From Arenimonas terrae (lineage in GTDB: Bacteria; Pseudomonadota; Gammaproteobacteria; Xanthomonadales; Xanthomonadaceae), in contig NZ_SMDR01000001.1 of assembly GCF_006265115.1 (NCBI RefSeq), positions 1,240,001 to 1,304,000 on the forward strand: a stretch of 64,000 nt of DNA, in the 5' to 3' direction. This document shows positions 54,304 through 63,985 of the stretch, in pieces (positions within the stretch are counted from its first letter, which is position 1; the number at the start of each line of letters is the position of its first letter). A model generated the notes under the pieces. It ran no database searches. It was not told the origin of the DNA and saw only the letters and a program-made list of their open reading frames with translations. The translations under genes were made by a program, and so were the position numbers.

Positions 54304-55319
54304 CCGACAAACTCGCCCTGCCCGCCGAAAGCCTGGCGACCTATCTCGAAGCACAGGTCGACGGCTTCCGCGGGCCGCTCACCGCCACCAAGTTCAAGGG
54401 CGGCCAGTCGAACCCGACCTACCTGGTCGAAGCCGCGAGCGGGAAATACGTGCTGCGCCGCAAGCCGCCGGGCCAGCTGCTGCCGTCCGCGCATGCGGTG
54501 GACCGCGAGTTCCGCGTGCTGGTCGCCCTGCACGGCGGCCCGGTGCCGGTGGCCCGGCCGCTGCACCTGTGCACGGACGAGTCGGTGATCGGCTCGATGT
54601 TCTACCTGATGCAGTTCGTCGAGGGCCGCATCTTCTGGGACCCGTCCCTGCCCGAGGCCACGCCGGCGGAACGCGGCGCGACCTACGACGCGATCATCGC
54701 CGCGATGGCGGCGCTGCATTCGGTGGACCCCGCCGCGGTCGGCCTGTCGGACTACGGCAAACCCGGCAACTACTTCGAACGCCAGCTCAAGCGCTGGGGC
54801 GAGCAGTACCGCGCGAGCGAAACACGTCCGATCCCGGCGATGGACGCACTGATCCAGACGCTGCCGGCCCGCTGCCCCGCCGACGACGGCAGCGTGGCGC
54901 TGACGCACGGCGACTTCCGCATCGACAACCTGATGTTCGACCCCGTGCAGCCGCGCGTGACCGCCATCGTCGACTGGGAGCTGAGCACGCTCGGCCACCC
55001 GCTGGCCGACCTCGGCTACTTCTGCATGGCGCTGCGGCTGCCGCGCAATCCGGCCTTGCCCGGCCTGGCCGGGCTCGACCGCGCCGCGCTCGGCATTCCC
55101 GACGAAGCGGCGCTGCTGGCGCGTTATTCGCAGCTCACCGGCCGCGCCATTCCCGCCGACTGGCCCTTCGTGCTGGCCTTCAGCTTCTTCCGCCTCGCCG
55201 CCATCGCCCAGGGCGTGGCCAAACGCGCCGAACAAGGCAACGCCTCGAGCGAACAGGCGATGCAGGCCGGGCGCATGACCGAGATGCTGGCGCAGCTGGG
55301 GCTCCAGGCCCTCGACTGA
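54300..55319 (+). CDS. Phosphotransferase family protein (ACAD11 N-terminal-like, APH fold)
   Basis: A 339-residue APH-fold kinase. KFKGGQSNPTYLVEA and YVLRRKPPGQLLPSAHAVDRE form the nucleotide loop and Lys; LTHGDFRIDNLMFD is the catalytic Brenner motif with Asp; AIVDWELSTLGHPLADLGY is the metal site. In ACAD10/11 such a domain phosphorylates 4-hydroxyacyl-CoA before dehydrogenase action; the dehydrogenase here is a separate protein. That substrate is inferred from family and context, not shown by the sequence. Confidence 0.88.
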   Translation: MTDKLALPAESLATYLEAQVDGFRGPLTATKFKGGQSNPTYLVEAASGKYVLRRKPPGQLLPSAHAVDREFRVLVALHGGPVPVARPLHLCTDESVIGSMFYLMQFVEGRIFWDPSLPEATPAERGATYDAIIAAMAALHSVDPAAVGLSDYGKPGNYFERQLKRWGEQYRASETRPIPAMDALIQTLPARCPADDGSVALTHGDFRIDNLMFDPVQPRVTAIVDWELSTLGHPLADLGYFCMALRLPRNPALPGLAGLDRAALGIPDEAALLARYSQLTGRAIPADWPFVLAFSFFRLAAIAQGVAKRAEQGNASSEQAMQAGRMTEMLAQLGLQALD

Positions 55320-55320
55320 A

Positions 55321-56115
55321 TCAGCGCAGCGCCCAGCGGCGGATGTGCGCCGCCATCTCCCGCACGCCGTCGGTCAGCGCCGCCGGCCCGGGCTGCAGGA
55401 TGACCGGCGACTTGATCTCGTGCAGTTCGCCGTCGCGCACGGCGGGCACGTTCTCCCAGCCCGGACGCGCGGACACTTTGCCGGGCTGGAACTTCTTGCC
55501 GCACCAGGAGCCGAACACGATGTCGGGCGCGCGCGCGATGATTTCCGTGTCGTCGGGCAGGATGCGGTTCTTCGCCAGGGATTCGGTCGCGCGTTCCGGG
55601 AAGATGTCGTCGCCGCCGGCGAGCCGCACCAGCTCCGCGACCCAGCGGATGCCGGTGATGCGCGGCTCGTCCCATTCCTCGAAATAGACCTTCGGCCGGC
55701 GCGGCAGCGTGACTGACACCTCCCCGATGGCGTCGAGCCCGCGCTTGAGTTCATCGGCATAGGCATCGGCGCGCTCGCCGGCGCCGACCAGCGCGCCCAA
55801 TCGCCGCACGTAATCCAGGATCTCCGCCACGCTGCGATGGTTGCTGATCCAGACTTCCACACCCTGCCGGATCAGCTCGGCGGCGATGTCGGCCTGGATG
55901 TCGGAGAACCCCACGACAAAATCCGGCTGCAGCTTGAGGATCTCGCCGATCTTCGCCGACGTGAAGGCGCTGACCTTGGGCTTCTCCTTGCGCGCCCTGG
56001 CGGGTCGCACCGTGAAGCCGCTGATGCCAACGATGCGGTCCTGTTCGCCCAGCGCGTACAGGACTTCGGTCGGCTCCTCGGTCAGGCAGACGATGCGGCG
56101 CGGGCCGAAACTCAC
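55321..56115 (-). CDS. BtuF-like cobalamin/siderophore-binding protein without a signal peptide
   Basis: A 264-residue periplasmic-binding-protein fold of the BtuF/FepB class, with [56 protein letters not shown] and [16 protein letters not shown]. The start is GTG 56115, within the pdxH stop (GTGA), and the fold begins at once with no signal sequence. It is therefore probably cytoplasmic, or the upstream coding was lost. No BtuC or BtuD gene is near. Converges on the phosphotransferase gene with a single base between the stops. Confidence 0.8.
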   Translation of the reverse strand: MSFGPRRIVCLTEEPTEVLYALGEQDRIVGISGFTVRPARARKEKPKVSAFTSAKIGEILKLQPDFVVGFSDIQADIAAELIRQGVEVWISNHRSVAEILDYVRRLGALVGAGERADAYADELKRGLDAIGEVSVTLPRRPKVYFEEWDEPRITGIRWVAELVRLAGGDDIFPERATESLAKNRILPDDTEIIARAPDIVFGSWCGKKFQPGKVSARPGWENVPAVRDGELHEIKSPVILQPGPAALTDGVREMAAHIRRWALR

Positions 56116-56705
56116 GGATACAGCATCCGCTTGGCCCAGGCGCCGTCCACGCGCTCGTAGTGCTGGCGCTCGTGCAGCCGGAACCGCGCGCCGTACCAGA
56201 ACTCGATCATCTCGGGCACCACGCGGAAGCCCGACCAGTGCGGCGGGCGCGGCACCTCGATGCCCTCGAACTTCTTCTCGAAGGCGTCGATGCGCGCCTC
56301 GAAGGTGTCGCGCGAATCCAGCGTCTGCGACTGCAGCGAGGCCCAGGCGCCGATCTGGCTGGGGCGCGGCCGCGAGGCGAAGTAGGCGTCGGCTTCGGCC
56401 AGGTCCACCGGCTCCACCGTGCCCTCGATTTTCACCTGCACCTGGTCGCGCAGCGTCTTCCACAGGAACAGCAGGGCGGCGTGCGGGTTCTCGGTCAGCT
56501 GGCGGCCCTTGCGGCTCTGGTAGTTGGTGTAAAAGACGAAGCCGCGCGGATCGAAGGCCTTCAGCAGCACGGTGCGCGCGGCCGGGCGGCCCTGCGCGTC
56601 GGCGGTGGCCAGCGTCATGGCCGTGGCGTCGGGATCGCCGGCCGCCTTGGCCTGTTCGATCAGCTGGGCGAAGGTGGCCAGGGCTTCGGCGTACAGGTCG
56701 GTCAT
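56112..56705 (-). CDS. pdxH: Pyridoxamine 5'-phosphate oxidase PdxH
   Basis: FMN enzyme making PLP from PNP or PMP. The 197-residue protein has [52 protein letters not shown] and the C-terminal [19 protein letters not shown] then [10 protein letters not shown]. Together with pdxA it belongs to the DXP-dependent vitamin B6 route. Length is slightly short of the E. coli enzyme (218) at the N-terminus. Confidence 0.95.
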   Translation of the reverse strand: MTDLYAEALATFAQLIEQAKAAGDPDATAMTLATADAQGRPAARTVLLKAFDPRGFVFYTNYQSRKGRQLTENPHAALLFLWKTLRDQVQVKIEGTVEPVDLAEADAYFASRPRPSQIGAWASLQSQTLDSRDTFEARIDAFEKKFEGIEVPRPPHWSGFRVVPEMIEFWYGARFRLHERQHYERVDGAWAKRMLYP

Positions 56706-56772
56706 CGGGCGTCCTCGGTTCGGCGCGGGATGATCGTCATGGCCGTCCCGCCTTTTCGCTATTGTCCTCCCA

Positions 56773-57585
56773 ATGCCGCCCGTCCTGCACCCCGCGCCGG
56801 GATTTTCGCCAGGCTTCGTCGCCGACCGGCTCGACGAAGCGCTGTCGCTGCGCGGCCGGGTGCCCGTCTACGGCGTGGCCGGCCTGCCCGGCACCGGCAA
56901 GTCGACCCTGGCCGCGCAGATGGTCCGGCTCGCGGACGCGCGCGGCATCGATGCGCTGGCGCTGTCCATCGATGACTTCTATCTCGGGCGCGGCGCCCGC
57001 CGCGGGCTCGCGCGCCGGGTGCATCCGCTGCTGGCCCGGCGCGGTCCGCCGGGCACCCACGACCTGCCCCTGGCCCTGGCCACGCTGGACGCGCTGCGCC
57101 GCGGCGACGCTGTCGCCCTGCCCCGATTCGACAAACTCGCCGACACCCGGCGGCCGCCCTCGCGCTGGATCCAGCCGGCGCGCCTGCCGCAGCTGCTGGT
57201 CTTCGAAGGCTGGTTCCTGAAAACACCGCCCGAATCGGACGCGGCGCTGCGCGCGCCGATCAATGCGCTGGAGCGCGAACACGATGCCGACGGCCGCTGG
57301 CGCCAGTGGTGCAATTCCGCACTCGGCGATTACGCGCCGCTCTGGCAACGCCTGGACTGGCTGACCTGGCTGCAGCCGCCCGGGTTCGAGACCGTGCCTG
57401 GCTGGCGCTGGCAGCAGGAGCGCCGGATGCAGTCGCAGCGCCCGGGCCATGCGGCGATGAGCCGTGCCCAGGTCGGGGACTTCCTGCAGGGCTTCGAGCG
57501 GGTGGGCCGGCAGGCGCTGCGCACGCTGCCGGCCCTCGCCGACCGGGTGGTCGCGCTGGACGCGCGACGGCGGCCGATCAGCTGA
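56773..57585 (+). CDS. P-loop kinase, D-glycerate 3-kinase-like
   Basis: A 270-residue protein with Walker [12 protein letters not shown] and a following [11 protein letters not shown], the pattern of the uridine kinase/glycerate 3-kinase (YggC/Tda10) group. [29 protein letters not shown] and LLVFEGWFL support this. The substrate is uncertain. Divergent from pdxH; its 3' end overlaps the dodecin gene on the other strand by 8 bases. Confidence 0.82.
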   Translation: MPPVLHPAPGFSPGFVADRLDEALSLRGRVPVYGVAGLPGTGKSTLAAQMVRLADARGIDALALSIDDFYLGRGARRGLARRVHPLLARRGPPGTHDLPLALATLDALRRGDAVALPRFDKLADTRRPPSRWIQPARLPQLLVFEGWFLKTPPESDAALRAPINALEREHDADGRWRQWCNSALGDYAPLWQRLDWLTWLQPPGFETVPGWRWQQERRMQSQRPGHAAMSRAQVGDFLQGFERVGRQALRTLPALADRVVALDARRRPIS

Positions 57586-57790
57586 CGACGAAGCTCACGC
57601 GCATGTTCACGCGCCACTCGGTCACGCTGCCGGCATCGTCGGTGATGACCTTGATGTCGTTGACCCAGGCGCCCTTGATGTTCTTCACGCTCTTGGCGAC
57701 CTTCTTGAGTCCGCCCTGCACGGCGTCCTCGATGCCTTTCTTGGAGGAGGACGAAACTTCGATCACCTTGGTGACGGTAGCCGTTGCCAT
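57578..57790 (-). CDS. Dodecin family flavin-binding protein
   Basis: A 70-residue protein that forms hollow dodecamers storing flavins. The whole chain fits: VTKVIEVSSSSKKGIEDAVQ, KNIKGAWVNDIKVI with the flavin-stacking Trp, and [11 protein letters not shown]. Starts at ATG 57790. It is convergent and overlapping with the kinase gene and 40 bases after the epimerase-like gene. Confidence 0.93.
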   Translation of the reverse strand: MATATVTKVIEVSSSSKKGIEDAVQGGLKKVAKSVKNIKGAWVNDIKVITDDAGSVTEWRVNMRVSFVVS

Positions 57791-57830
57791 GATCTGCTCC
57801 TGAGGGGTGGCCCGGAACGGGCCCGACCGA

Positions 57831-58679
57831 CTATACGCCCGGCCCCGCCAGCAGGGCGCCGTAACCGGCGCGGTAGTCGGGATGGGCCGGCGCCCAGCCG
57901 CTGGCCCGCAGGCGGGCGTTGCGCAGGCGGCGACCGGTGACCGCCCCGGTCGCCGCGGGAACCGCCGGCAGACCCTGCTTCGAACGCAGCCAGTCCAGGA
58001 CCTCCGACTCGAGCGCGGGCAGGTCGTCGCTGCCGACATAGCAGGCGTGCGGCGCGTCCGCATCCAGCAGGTGCGACAGCGCCGCGGCGGCGTCGTCGAC
58101 GTGCAGGCGGTTGGTCCAGTGCGGCCGGCCCGGTTCGCCGGCGCGGGCCTTGCGCAGCATCATCTCGCGGCCGGGCCCGTAGAGGCCCGACAGCCGCAGC
58201 GCGATGCCGCCGCCGTGCGGCGCGAGGGCCTCTTCCGCCTGGCGCAGGACGCGGCCGTTGAAGGCCGGCGGCTCCGCCGGCGACGCCTCGTCCACCCACT
58301 CGCCGGCGTCCTGGCCGTACACCGCGGTGGACGAGACGAAGATCAGCCGCGGTGCCTCGCAGGCATCCATCAGCCGGCGCAGGCCGTCGAGGTAGAGCGC
58401 GCGGTAGGCGGCTTCGTCGCGCTGGTCCGGCGCCGCGCAGAACACCAGCGCGTCCACGCGCCGCGGCAGGCGCGCGAGGCCTTCGCCGCTGGCGAGGTCG
58501 GCACGCAGCGTGCGGATGCCCGGCGCCATCGCCAGCTCGCGGCGGCGCAAGGCGATCACATCGTTCCCCATGTCGGCGCGGCGCAAGGCCAGGCGTCCGC
58601 CGACGTCGCCGGCGCCGGCGATCACCAGCACGCGGCCCGCAGCGCCAGCCTGGGCGCGGTTTTTCGACGATGCAGCCAT
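57831..58679 (-). CDS. NAD-dependent epimerase/dehydratase-like SDR (YeeZ type)
   Basis: A 282-residue extended SDR protein. The dinucleotide loop is [15 protein letters not shown] rather than the usual GxxGxx[19 protein letters not shown] contains the SST and Tyr region and is typical of YeeZ-like proteins; [17 protein letters not shown] and [12 protein letters not shown] follow. Substrate unknown. Divergent from aroK. Confidence 0.87.
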   Translation of the reverse strand: MAASSKNRAQAGAAGRVLVIAGAGDVGGRLALRRADMGNDVIALRRRELAMAPGIRTLRADLASGEGLARLPRRVDALVFCAAPDQRDEAAYRALYLDGLRRLMDACEAPRLIFVSSTAVYGQDAGEWVDEASPAEPPAFNGRVLRQAEEALAPHGGGIALRLSGLYGPGREMMLRKARAGEPGRPHWTNRLHVDDAAAALSHLLDADAPHACYVGSDDLPALESEVLDWLRSKQGLPAVPAATGAVTGRRLRNARLRASGWAPAHPDYRAGYGALLAGPGV

Positions 58680-58703
58680 GGCGGGATGCTAGCATCGTGA
58701 CCC

Positions 58704-59246
58704 ATGAATCCCGCCCCCAACCTCGTCCTGGTCGGCCCGATGGGCGCCGGCAAGACCTCGATCGGCAAGCGCCTGGCGGCGCGGCTGGGCCTGGCCTTCG
58801 TGGACTGCGACCACCGCCTGGAGGAAGTGACGGGCGCGCCGGTGCCGCTGATCTTCGAGTGCGAGGGCGAAGCCGGCTTCCGCGCGCGCGAAACCGCCCT
58901 GATCGCCGAACTGATGCGCGGCCACGGCCAGCTGGTGGCCACCGGCGGCGGCGCCGTGCTGGCCGAGGACAACCGCCGGCGGCTGCGCGAGCGGGGTTTC
59001 GTGGTGCACCTGCAGGTCAGCGTCTCGCAGCAGATCGAACGCCTGGCGCGCGACCGCAGCCGGCCGCTGCTGGCTTTCGGCGACAAGCGGGCCCGGCTGG
59101 AATCGCTGGCGGTCGAACGCGGACCGATCTACGACGCCGTCGCCGATCTGGCCTTCGACGCCGACGGGCTGACCGTGCCGATCGCCGCCGAACGCCTCGG
59201 CGCCCTGCTCGAACAGCGCTGGCAGCGCAGCGAGGTGGCGGCATGA
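58704..59246 (+). CDS. aroK: Shikimate kinase AroK
   Basis: Phosphorylates shikimate at the 3-OH. The 180-residue protein has Walker [16 protein letters not shown], substrate residues in [12 protein letters not shown] and FRARETALI, and the [14 protein letters not shown] loop. Overlaps aroB by 4 bases (ATGA), the usual aroKB operon. Confidence 0.96.
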   Translation: MNPAPNLVLVGPMGAGKTSIGKRLAARLGLAFVDCDHRLEEVTGAPVPLIFECEGEAGFRARETALIAELMRGHGQLVATGGGAVLAEDNRRRLRERGFVVHLQVSVSQQIERLARDRSRPLLAFGDKRARLESLAVERGPIYDAVADLAFDADGLTVPIAAERLGALLEQRWQRSEVAA

Positions 59247-60322
59247 GCACGGTGCGCGAACTGCAGGTCGAGCTGGGCGCCCGCGCCTATCCGATCCGCA
59301 TCGGCCGCGGTCTGCTCGACGACGGCGCCGGCCTGGCCGCGCGCGTTCCTGGCCGCCACGCCCTGGTCGTCACCGACCGCAACGTCGCGCCGCACTACCT
59401 GGCGCGGGTCGAAGCCGCACTGGCGGGGAAGTCTTTCGGCAAGCTGGTGCTGCCGCCGGGCGAACAGGAAAAAACCCTCGCGCGCTTCGGCGACGTGATG
59501 GCGGCCCTGGCCGCACTCGGCGCCAGCCGCGATGCGACCGTGATCGCGCTCGGCGGCGGCGTGGTCGGCGACCTCGCCGGGTTCGCCGCGGCCTGCTGGA
59601 TGCGCGGCGTCGGTTTCGTGCAGCTGCCGACCACGCTGCTGGCGATGGTCGACTCCTCGGTCGGCGGCAAGACCGCGGTGGACCTGCCGCAGGGCAAGAA
59701 CCTGGTCGGCGCCTTCCACCAGCCGTCGGCGGTGTTCGCCGATACGGCCACGCTCGACACGCTGCCCGGGCGCGAGCTGCGCGCCGGCCTGGCCGAGGTC
59801 GTGAAATACGGGGCCATCGCCGACCCGGTCTTCTTCGACTGGCTGGAAGCGAACGCCGAAGCGCTGCTGGCCCGCGACCCGGAGGCGCTGGCTGAGGCGA
59901 TCGCCGTCAGCTGCGCACACAAGGCCGGCATCGTCGCGCGCGACGAGACCGAGCAGGGCGAGCGCATGCTGCTCAACTTCGGGCACACCTTCGGCCACGC
60001 CATCGAAACCGAGCAGGGTTACGGCGGGCTGCTGCACGGCGAGGCGGTCGCGGTCGGCATGGTGCTGGCCGCTCGGCTGTCGGCCGATCTGGGCCGGGCG
60101 CCCTGGTCCGATACGGCGCGCCTGGCCACGCTGCTCGAGCGCCTGGAGCTGCCGGTGGCGCTGCCGCCGGGTCTTTCCGGCGACGCGCTGCTGGCGCGCA
60201 TGAAGCTCGACAAGAAGGCGGTCTCCGGTGCGCTGCGGCTGATCCTCTGGTCGGGCCTGGGTCGCGCCGAAGTCGCCAGCGCCGTACCCGAAGCCGACAT
60301 CCGCGCGGTCCTCGACGCCTGA
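59243..60322 (+). CDS. aroB: 3-dehydroquinate synthase AroB
   Basis: Second step of the shikimate pathway; NAD- and zinc-dependent. The 359-residue protein from ATG 59243 has [59 protein letters not shown] and the metal site [12 protein letters not shown] and [11 protein letters not shown]. Translationally coupled to aroK. The long frame in front of this ATG is not coding. Confidence 0.96.
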   Translation: MSTVRELQVELGARAYPIRIGRGLLDDGAGLAARVPGRHALVVTDRNVAPHYLARVEAALAGKSFGKLVLPPGEQEKTLARFGDVMAALAALGASRDATVIALGGGVVGDLAGFAAACWMRGVGFVQLPTTLLAMVDSSVGGKTAVDLPQGKNLVGAFHQPSAVFADTATLDTLPGRELRAGLAEVVKYGAIADPVFFDWLEANAEALLARDPEALAEAIAVSCAHKAGIVARDETEQGERMLLNFGHTFGHAIETEQGYGGLLHGEAVAVGMVLAARLSADLGRAPWSDTARLATLLERLELPVALPPGLSGDALLARMKLDKKAVSGALRLILWSGLGRAEVASAVPEADIRAVLDA

Positions 60323-60323
60323 G

Positions 60324-60357
60324 GCTTGCTGCGCAAGCAGGTCACCTGCTCGTTTTC
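60324..60357 (+). terminator. Possible terminator after aroB
   Basis: GCTTGC-TGC-GCAAGC (60324-60338) lies two bases after the aroB stop, followed by the palindrome CAGGTCACCTG and a short T run (cgtttt). A modest intrinsic terminator candidate. Confidence 0.4.
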
Positions 60358-60375
60358 GGGTGATCTGGCGTGCGC

Positions 60376-60494
60376 CGCCGCAGACCAGAGGGGGTACCTG
60401 CCCGCTCGGGCGTAAGCGGCATCCTGCCCAACTCACTCGCGGCCCTTGCGGGCATCCTGCCCTCCACTTCAGGCACCCCCTCCGGTCTGCGGCG
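60376..60494. repeat. Inverted repeat element flanking short direct repeats
   Basis: Arms 60376-60395 and 60475-60494 are complementary over 19 of 20 positions: CGCCGCAGACC and GAGGGGGT, with one mismatch between them. The 79-base interior carries GGCATCCTGCCC twice (about 60418 and 60451). It belongs to a 660-base gap between aroB and the WGR gene in which I see no convincing gene on either strand. The part at 60500-60690 between this element and the next repeat shows nothing recognisable. Probably a dispersed, RNA-structured repeat. Confidence 0.65.
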
Positions 60495-60690
60495 TCGCCA
60501 CGACTCATCCTGGCGAGCCGAGGGGACAAGCGCGTGCCCCCAGAAGGCACGAAGCTCGCTGCTTGGATGGAAGTGGCTTCGGGGCAGACCCGGGCGAGCC
60601 GCAGCTCGAAAGCAGAGACGCCAATCGCTTTGCCCAAGCGAGCTTCACGGATTCGATAACCCGGCCCGGCTGGTCCGCAGGCCGTCGTGC

Positions 60691-60780
60691 GTGAGGTCTC
60701 TTCCCGGGGCTTCGAAAACAGGGACGTTTTCGAAGAGCCTCCATGGATGGATTCACGGCGTCCCCGGGAAGAGACCTCAC
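60691..60780. repeat. Cloverleaf-like inverted repeat element
   Basis: The outer arms, 60691-60709 (GTGAGGTCTCTTCCCGGGG) and 60762-60780, are perfectly complementary over 19 bp. Inside is a second perfect stem, CTTCGAAAAC (60710-60719) with GTTTTCGAAG (60726-60735) around AGGGAC. A short CCATGG palindrome follows at about 60741. The whole can fold as a branched structure. Likely a dispersed repeat or miniature element. Confidence 0.75.
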
Positions 60781-60863
60781 GTACGGCGGACTACCGCCAA
60801 GGACGATCCCGGCACCGACGCCTGACGTACGGCGGCACGTCGCCAAGCACGATCCCGGCACCA
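60779..60863. repeat. Direct repeat with 46-bp period
   Basis: ACGTACGGCGG begins at 60779 and again at 60825; the shared pattern continues as CGCCAAG-ACGATCCCGGCACC in both copies. Each copy can form a small GGCG/CGCC hairpin. It adjoins the cloverleaf element, so this may be the tail of one composite repeat. Confidence 0.6.
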
Positions 60864-60982
60864 CGCCCGATCCGGGTGGGGATCGACTACGGAAGTGAGC
60901 GGGCCGCTGGGCCTGCTGACGGCGCAGGTCCGGAGCGTGGAGGCGTCCGGAACGGCCCGCCAGCGGCTACAATGGCGCCCCT

Positions 60983-61237
60983 ATGCGCCTGCTGCTGCAG
61001 CAAAAACCGCTCGCTGGAGAAGCCCCCAAGTACGTCCAGCTGATCCTCCAGCAGGACCTGCTGGGCGGCTGGACCCTGCTGCGCGAGTCCGGCCAGATCG
61101 GCGGCAAGGCCCAGCTCAAGCGCGAACAGTACCTGGAGCGCGACGCCGCCCTGGCGGCCTTCGAGAAGGCCCGCGACGCCCAGGTGCGCAAGGGATTCCT
61201 GGTGATGTTCGCCCAGGGTGCGGACGCACCCCGATGA
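60983..61237 (+). CDS. WGR-domain miniprotein
   Basis: An 84-residue protein almost wholly a WGR domain: [20 protein letters not shown] then SGQIGG, and a helix [19 protein letters not shown]. The conserved Trp is present but the WGR triplet itself is replaced, here by ESG. WGR domains occur in poly(ADP-ribose) polymerases and MolR-like proteins, where they bind DNA ends or nucleic acid. A free-standing form is less well studied. It is on the hemE strand, 64 bases upstream of its start. Function unknown. Confidence 0.8.
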   Translation: MRLLLQQKPLAGEAPKYVQLILQQDLLGGWTLLRESGQIGGKAQLKREQYLERDAALAAFEKARDAQVRKGFLVMFAQGADAPR

Positions 61238-61301
61238 GTCCGCCCCGCGGACGCGCCCCGATGACAACCGTGCGGACGCCCCGCACCGATGGATTGACGC
61301 C

Positions 61302-62369
61302 GTGACCCCGAAGAACGACCGCTTCCTGCGTGCCCTGCGCCGCGAACCCGTGGACTGCACCCCGGTGTGGCTGATGCGCCAGGCCGGCCGCTACCTGCCG
61401 GAGTACCGCGCCACCCGCCAGCAGGCCGGGAGCTTCATGGGCCTGGCGACGAACCCCGAACTGGCCTGCGAAGTCACCCTGCAGCCGCTGCGCCGCTACC
61501 AACTCGACGCGGCCATCCTGTTCTCCGACATCCTCACCGTGCCCGACGCCATGGGCCTGGGCCTGTATTTCGCCGACGGCGAAGGCCCGAAGTTCGAGCG
61601 TCCGGTGCGCACGCCGGCCGACATCGCGAAGCTGGCGGTGCCCGACATGGCCAGCTCGCTGCGCTACGTGATGGATGCAGTGAGCCTGATCCGCCGCGAG
61701 CTCGACGGCAGCGTCCCGCTGATCGGTTTTTCAGGCAGCCCCTGGACCCTGGCCTGCTACATGGTCGAGGGCGGCGGCAGCAAGGATTTCGCCCGCATCA
61801 AGTCGATGGCGCTGAACGAACCGGCGGCCCTGCACCGGCTGCTCGAGGTCACCACCGACGCCGTGATCGCCTACCTCGCCGCCCAGCGCGAAGCCGGGGC
61901 GCAGGCGCTGCAGGTGTTCGACACCTGGGGCGGCGTGCTGGCCCCACACGTCTACCGCGAGTTCTCGCTGCGCTACCTGCAGCGCATCGCCGCCGAACTG
62001 CCGCGCGGTGACGGCGCCGAGCGCACGCCGCTGATCCTGTTCGGCAAGGGCAATGCGCCCTACCTGGAAGAGCTCGCCGCCACCGGCGCCGAAGGCCTGG
62101 GCGTGGACTGGACCGTGTCGCTGGGCGAGGCTCGCCGCCGCACCGGCGGCCGCGTGGCGCTGCAGGGCAACCTGGACCCGGTGACGCTGTACGCCTCGCC
62201 CGAAGGCATCCGCGCCGAAGCCGCGCGGGCGCTGGACGACTACGCCGCCGCCAACGGCGGTTCGCGCGACGGCCACATCTTCAACCTCGGCCACGGCATG
62301 AGCCCGGACATGGATCCCGAACACGTGCGCGTGCTCGTGGATGCCGTGCACGCGCACAGCCGCCGCTAG
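61302..62369 (+). CDS. hemE: Uroporphyrinogen decarboxylase HemE
   Basis: Decarboxylates uroporphyrinogen III to coproporphyrinogen III in heme synthesis. GTG 61302 gives the usual 355 residues, starting [12 protein letters not shown]; an upstream ATG at 61218 would add a non-homologous leader. Signature [15 protein letters not shown], the substrate-binding Asp in [15 protein letters not shown], and [16 protein letters not shown] are all present. Its stop shares a CTAG with the stop of the convergent kinase gene. Confidence 0.96.
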   Translation: MTPKNDRFLRALRREPVDCTPVWLMRQAGRYLPEYRATRQQAGSFMGLATNPELACEVTLQPLRRYQLDAAILFSDILTVPDAMGLGLYFADGEGPKFERPVRTPADIAKLAVPDMASSLRYVMDAVSLIRRELDGSVPLIGFSGSPWTLACYMVEGGGSKDFARIKSMALNEPAALHRLLEVTTDAVIAYLAAQREAGAQALQVFDTWGGVLAPHVYREFSLRYLQRIAAELPRGDGAERTPLILFGKGNAPYLEELAATGAEGLGVDWTVSLGEARRRTGGRVALQGNLDPVTLYASPEGIRAEAARALDDYAAANGGSRDGHIFNLGHGMSPDMDPEHVRVLVDAVHAHSRR

Positions 62370-63985
62370 TCGCCCGCGGCGGCCGCCAGCGCGCCGGCGA
62401 GCATGTCGCCGGTGACCGGTTTGCGCAGGAATCCGTCCATGCCGGCGGCGCGTGCGGCCGGCTCGGCATCGAGGTCGGAGCGCGCGGTCAGCGCCAGCAT
62501 CGGCAGCCGGTGGCCGCGGGCCCGCACCAGGCGCGCCAGCGCGAAGCCGTCGATGCCCGGCAGGTCGAGGTCGAGCAGGGCGAGGTCGAAGCCGCCGGCC
62601 TCAAGCTCGGCCAGCGCCGCCAGGCCCTGCGGCGCATGCACCACGCAATGGCCCTGGCGCTGCAGCAGCGCGGTCACCACTTCGGCCACCAGCGGTTCGT
62701 CTTCGACCAACAGCACGCGTCGGGACGCGGCCGCCGGCGGCGGCGGCGTCGCGACCGGCCCCGACGATGCCGCGGCCAGCGGAAGCTCGACCTGGAAACA
62801 GGCGCCGCGGCCGGCTTCGCTGTGCACGCGGATGGCGCCACCCATCGCCACCGCCAGCTCCTGGCTGATCGCCAGGCCCAGGCCGCTGCCGGCCTTCGCA
62901 CCGGGCTCGAACCGCTGGAACAGCCGCGCCTGCCGATCGGGATCCAGCCCCGGCCCGGTGTCCTCGACCTCGAGCACGATGCCCCGCGGCGCCATCGGCC
63001 GCACCCTCAGCCGCACTACGCCGCTTTCGCAGAACTTGATGGCGTTGTGGCCGAGGTTGAACAGGATCTGGCGCAGGCGCGTGGCGTCGCCCTCGAGTGC
63101 GGCCGGCAGCGCGGGATCGCAGTGCAGGCTCAGCCGCAGCGGCTTGGCTTCGGCCAGCGGCTGCAGCAGGCCGGCGACATCCTGCAATAGCGGCCGCAGT
63201 TCGAACGACGCCGATTCCAGCTGCAGCCGGCCGGCTTCGATGCAGGCCAGGTCGAGCGCGTCGTTGACCAGGCGCAGCAGGTGTCGGCCGGCGCGCTGGA
63301 TCGCCTCGACCTGGGCACGCTGGCGCGGCTCCAGCGCGCTGCCCTGCAGCAGTTCGGCCATGCCGAGCACGCCGGTCATCGGCGTACGGATCTCGTGACC
63401 CAGGGTCGCGAGGAAGCGGGTCTTGGCGTCGGAATGCTGTTCGGCCAATGCCTGCCGCTCGCGGCTCAGCACCAGCGCCTGCCGCCGCGCGCGCCGCGCG
63501 CGGTGCCACGCCGCCAGCCAGGCCATGAAGGCGAGCAGGCCCAGGCCGGCCGCCAGCAGCGCCGCGGGCGTGCGCCACCACACCGGTTCGACCAGCAGTT
63601 CCAGCGCCTGCTCCGGCCGCCAGCCCCCGCCGGAGTCCGCGACCTGGATCCGCAGGCGGTGGCGACCCGGAAGCACCTGCTGGTAGAGGCGCGCCTGCCC
63701 CGGCGGCAGTTCGATCCAGCCCGCGTCGTGGCCCTCGAGCCAGTAGCGATGGCGCAGGCCCTGCCGTGGCGCGGACAGCCGGAGGTCGCGGTCACCCTGG
63801 CGCAGGCGCAGCCAGCGATCGCCGGCCGGCAGCTCGACGGCTCGCCCGTCGCGATGCACCTGCGCCACGGGCAGCGGCGGCAGCGGCGTGCCGGCGAAGG
63901 CGAGGCCGCCGGCCAGCAGGCCGCACAGCCAGAGCAGCCAGCGCCCCAGGGCCTGCGTGCACGCAACATTGGGTTTCACCGCCAT
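62366..63985 (-). CDS. Compact hybrid sensor histidine kinase with Y_Y_Y domain
   Basis: A 539-residue membrane kinase. It has a signal/anchor sequence ([20 protein letters not shown]). Residues about 40-135 are a Y_Y_Y-like beta domain ([38 protein letters not shown]). One membrane helix follows (about 138-160), then the dimerisation domain with H197 in [20 protein letters not shown], an ATPase domain ([31 protein letters not shown]), and a receiver with D472 in [11 protein letters not shown]. Homologues usually carry a large beta-propeller before the Y_Y_Y domain; it is absent here. Complete within the window. Confidence 0.88.
   Translation of the reverse strand: MAVKPNVACTQALGRWLLWLCGLLAGGLAFAGTPLPPLPVAQVHRDGRAVELPAGDRWLRLRQGDRDLRLSAPRQGLRHRYWLEGHDAGWIELPPGQARLYQQVLPGRHRLRIQVADSGGGWRPEQALELLVEPVWWRTPAALLAAGLGLLAFMAWLAAWHRARRARRQALVLSRERQALAEQHSDAKTRFLATLGHEIRTPMTGVLGMAELLQGSALEPRQRAQVEAIQRAGRHLLRLVNDALDLACIEAGRLQLESASFELRPLLQDVAGLLQPLAEAKPLRLSLHCDPALPAALEGDATRLRQILFNLGHNAIKFCESGVVRLRVRPMAPRGIVLEVEDTGPGLDPDRQARLFQRFEPGAKAGSGLGLAISQELAVAMGGAIRVHSEAGRGACFQVELPLAAASSGPVATPPPPAAASRRVLLVEDEPLVAEVVTALLQRQGHCVVHAPQGLAALAELEAGGFDLALLDLDLPGIDGFALARLVRARGHRLPMLALTARSDLDAEPAARAAGMDGFLRKPVTGDMLAGALAAAAGD

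Noticed and set aside
60360-60900. Several small open frames on both strands between aroB and the WGR gene
   Set aside because: They follow the arms of inverted repeats, overlap each other and show no domain; they are best explained as repeat DNA.
61218-61301. Earlier start of hemE at ATG 61218
   Set aside because: It overlaps the WGR gene and adds an Arg/Asp/Pro-rich leader unlike HemE; GTG 61302 gives the family length.
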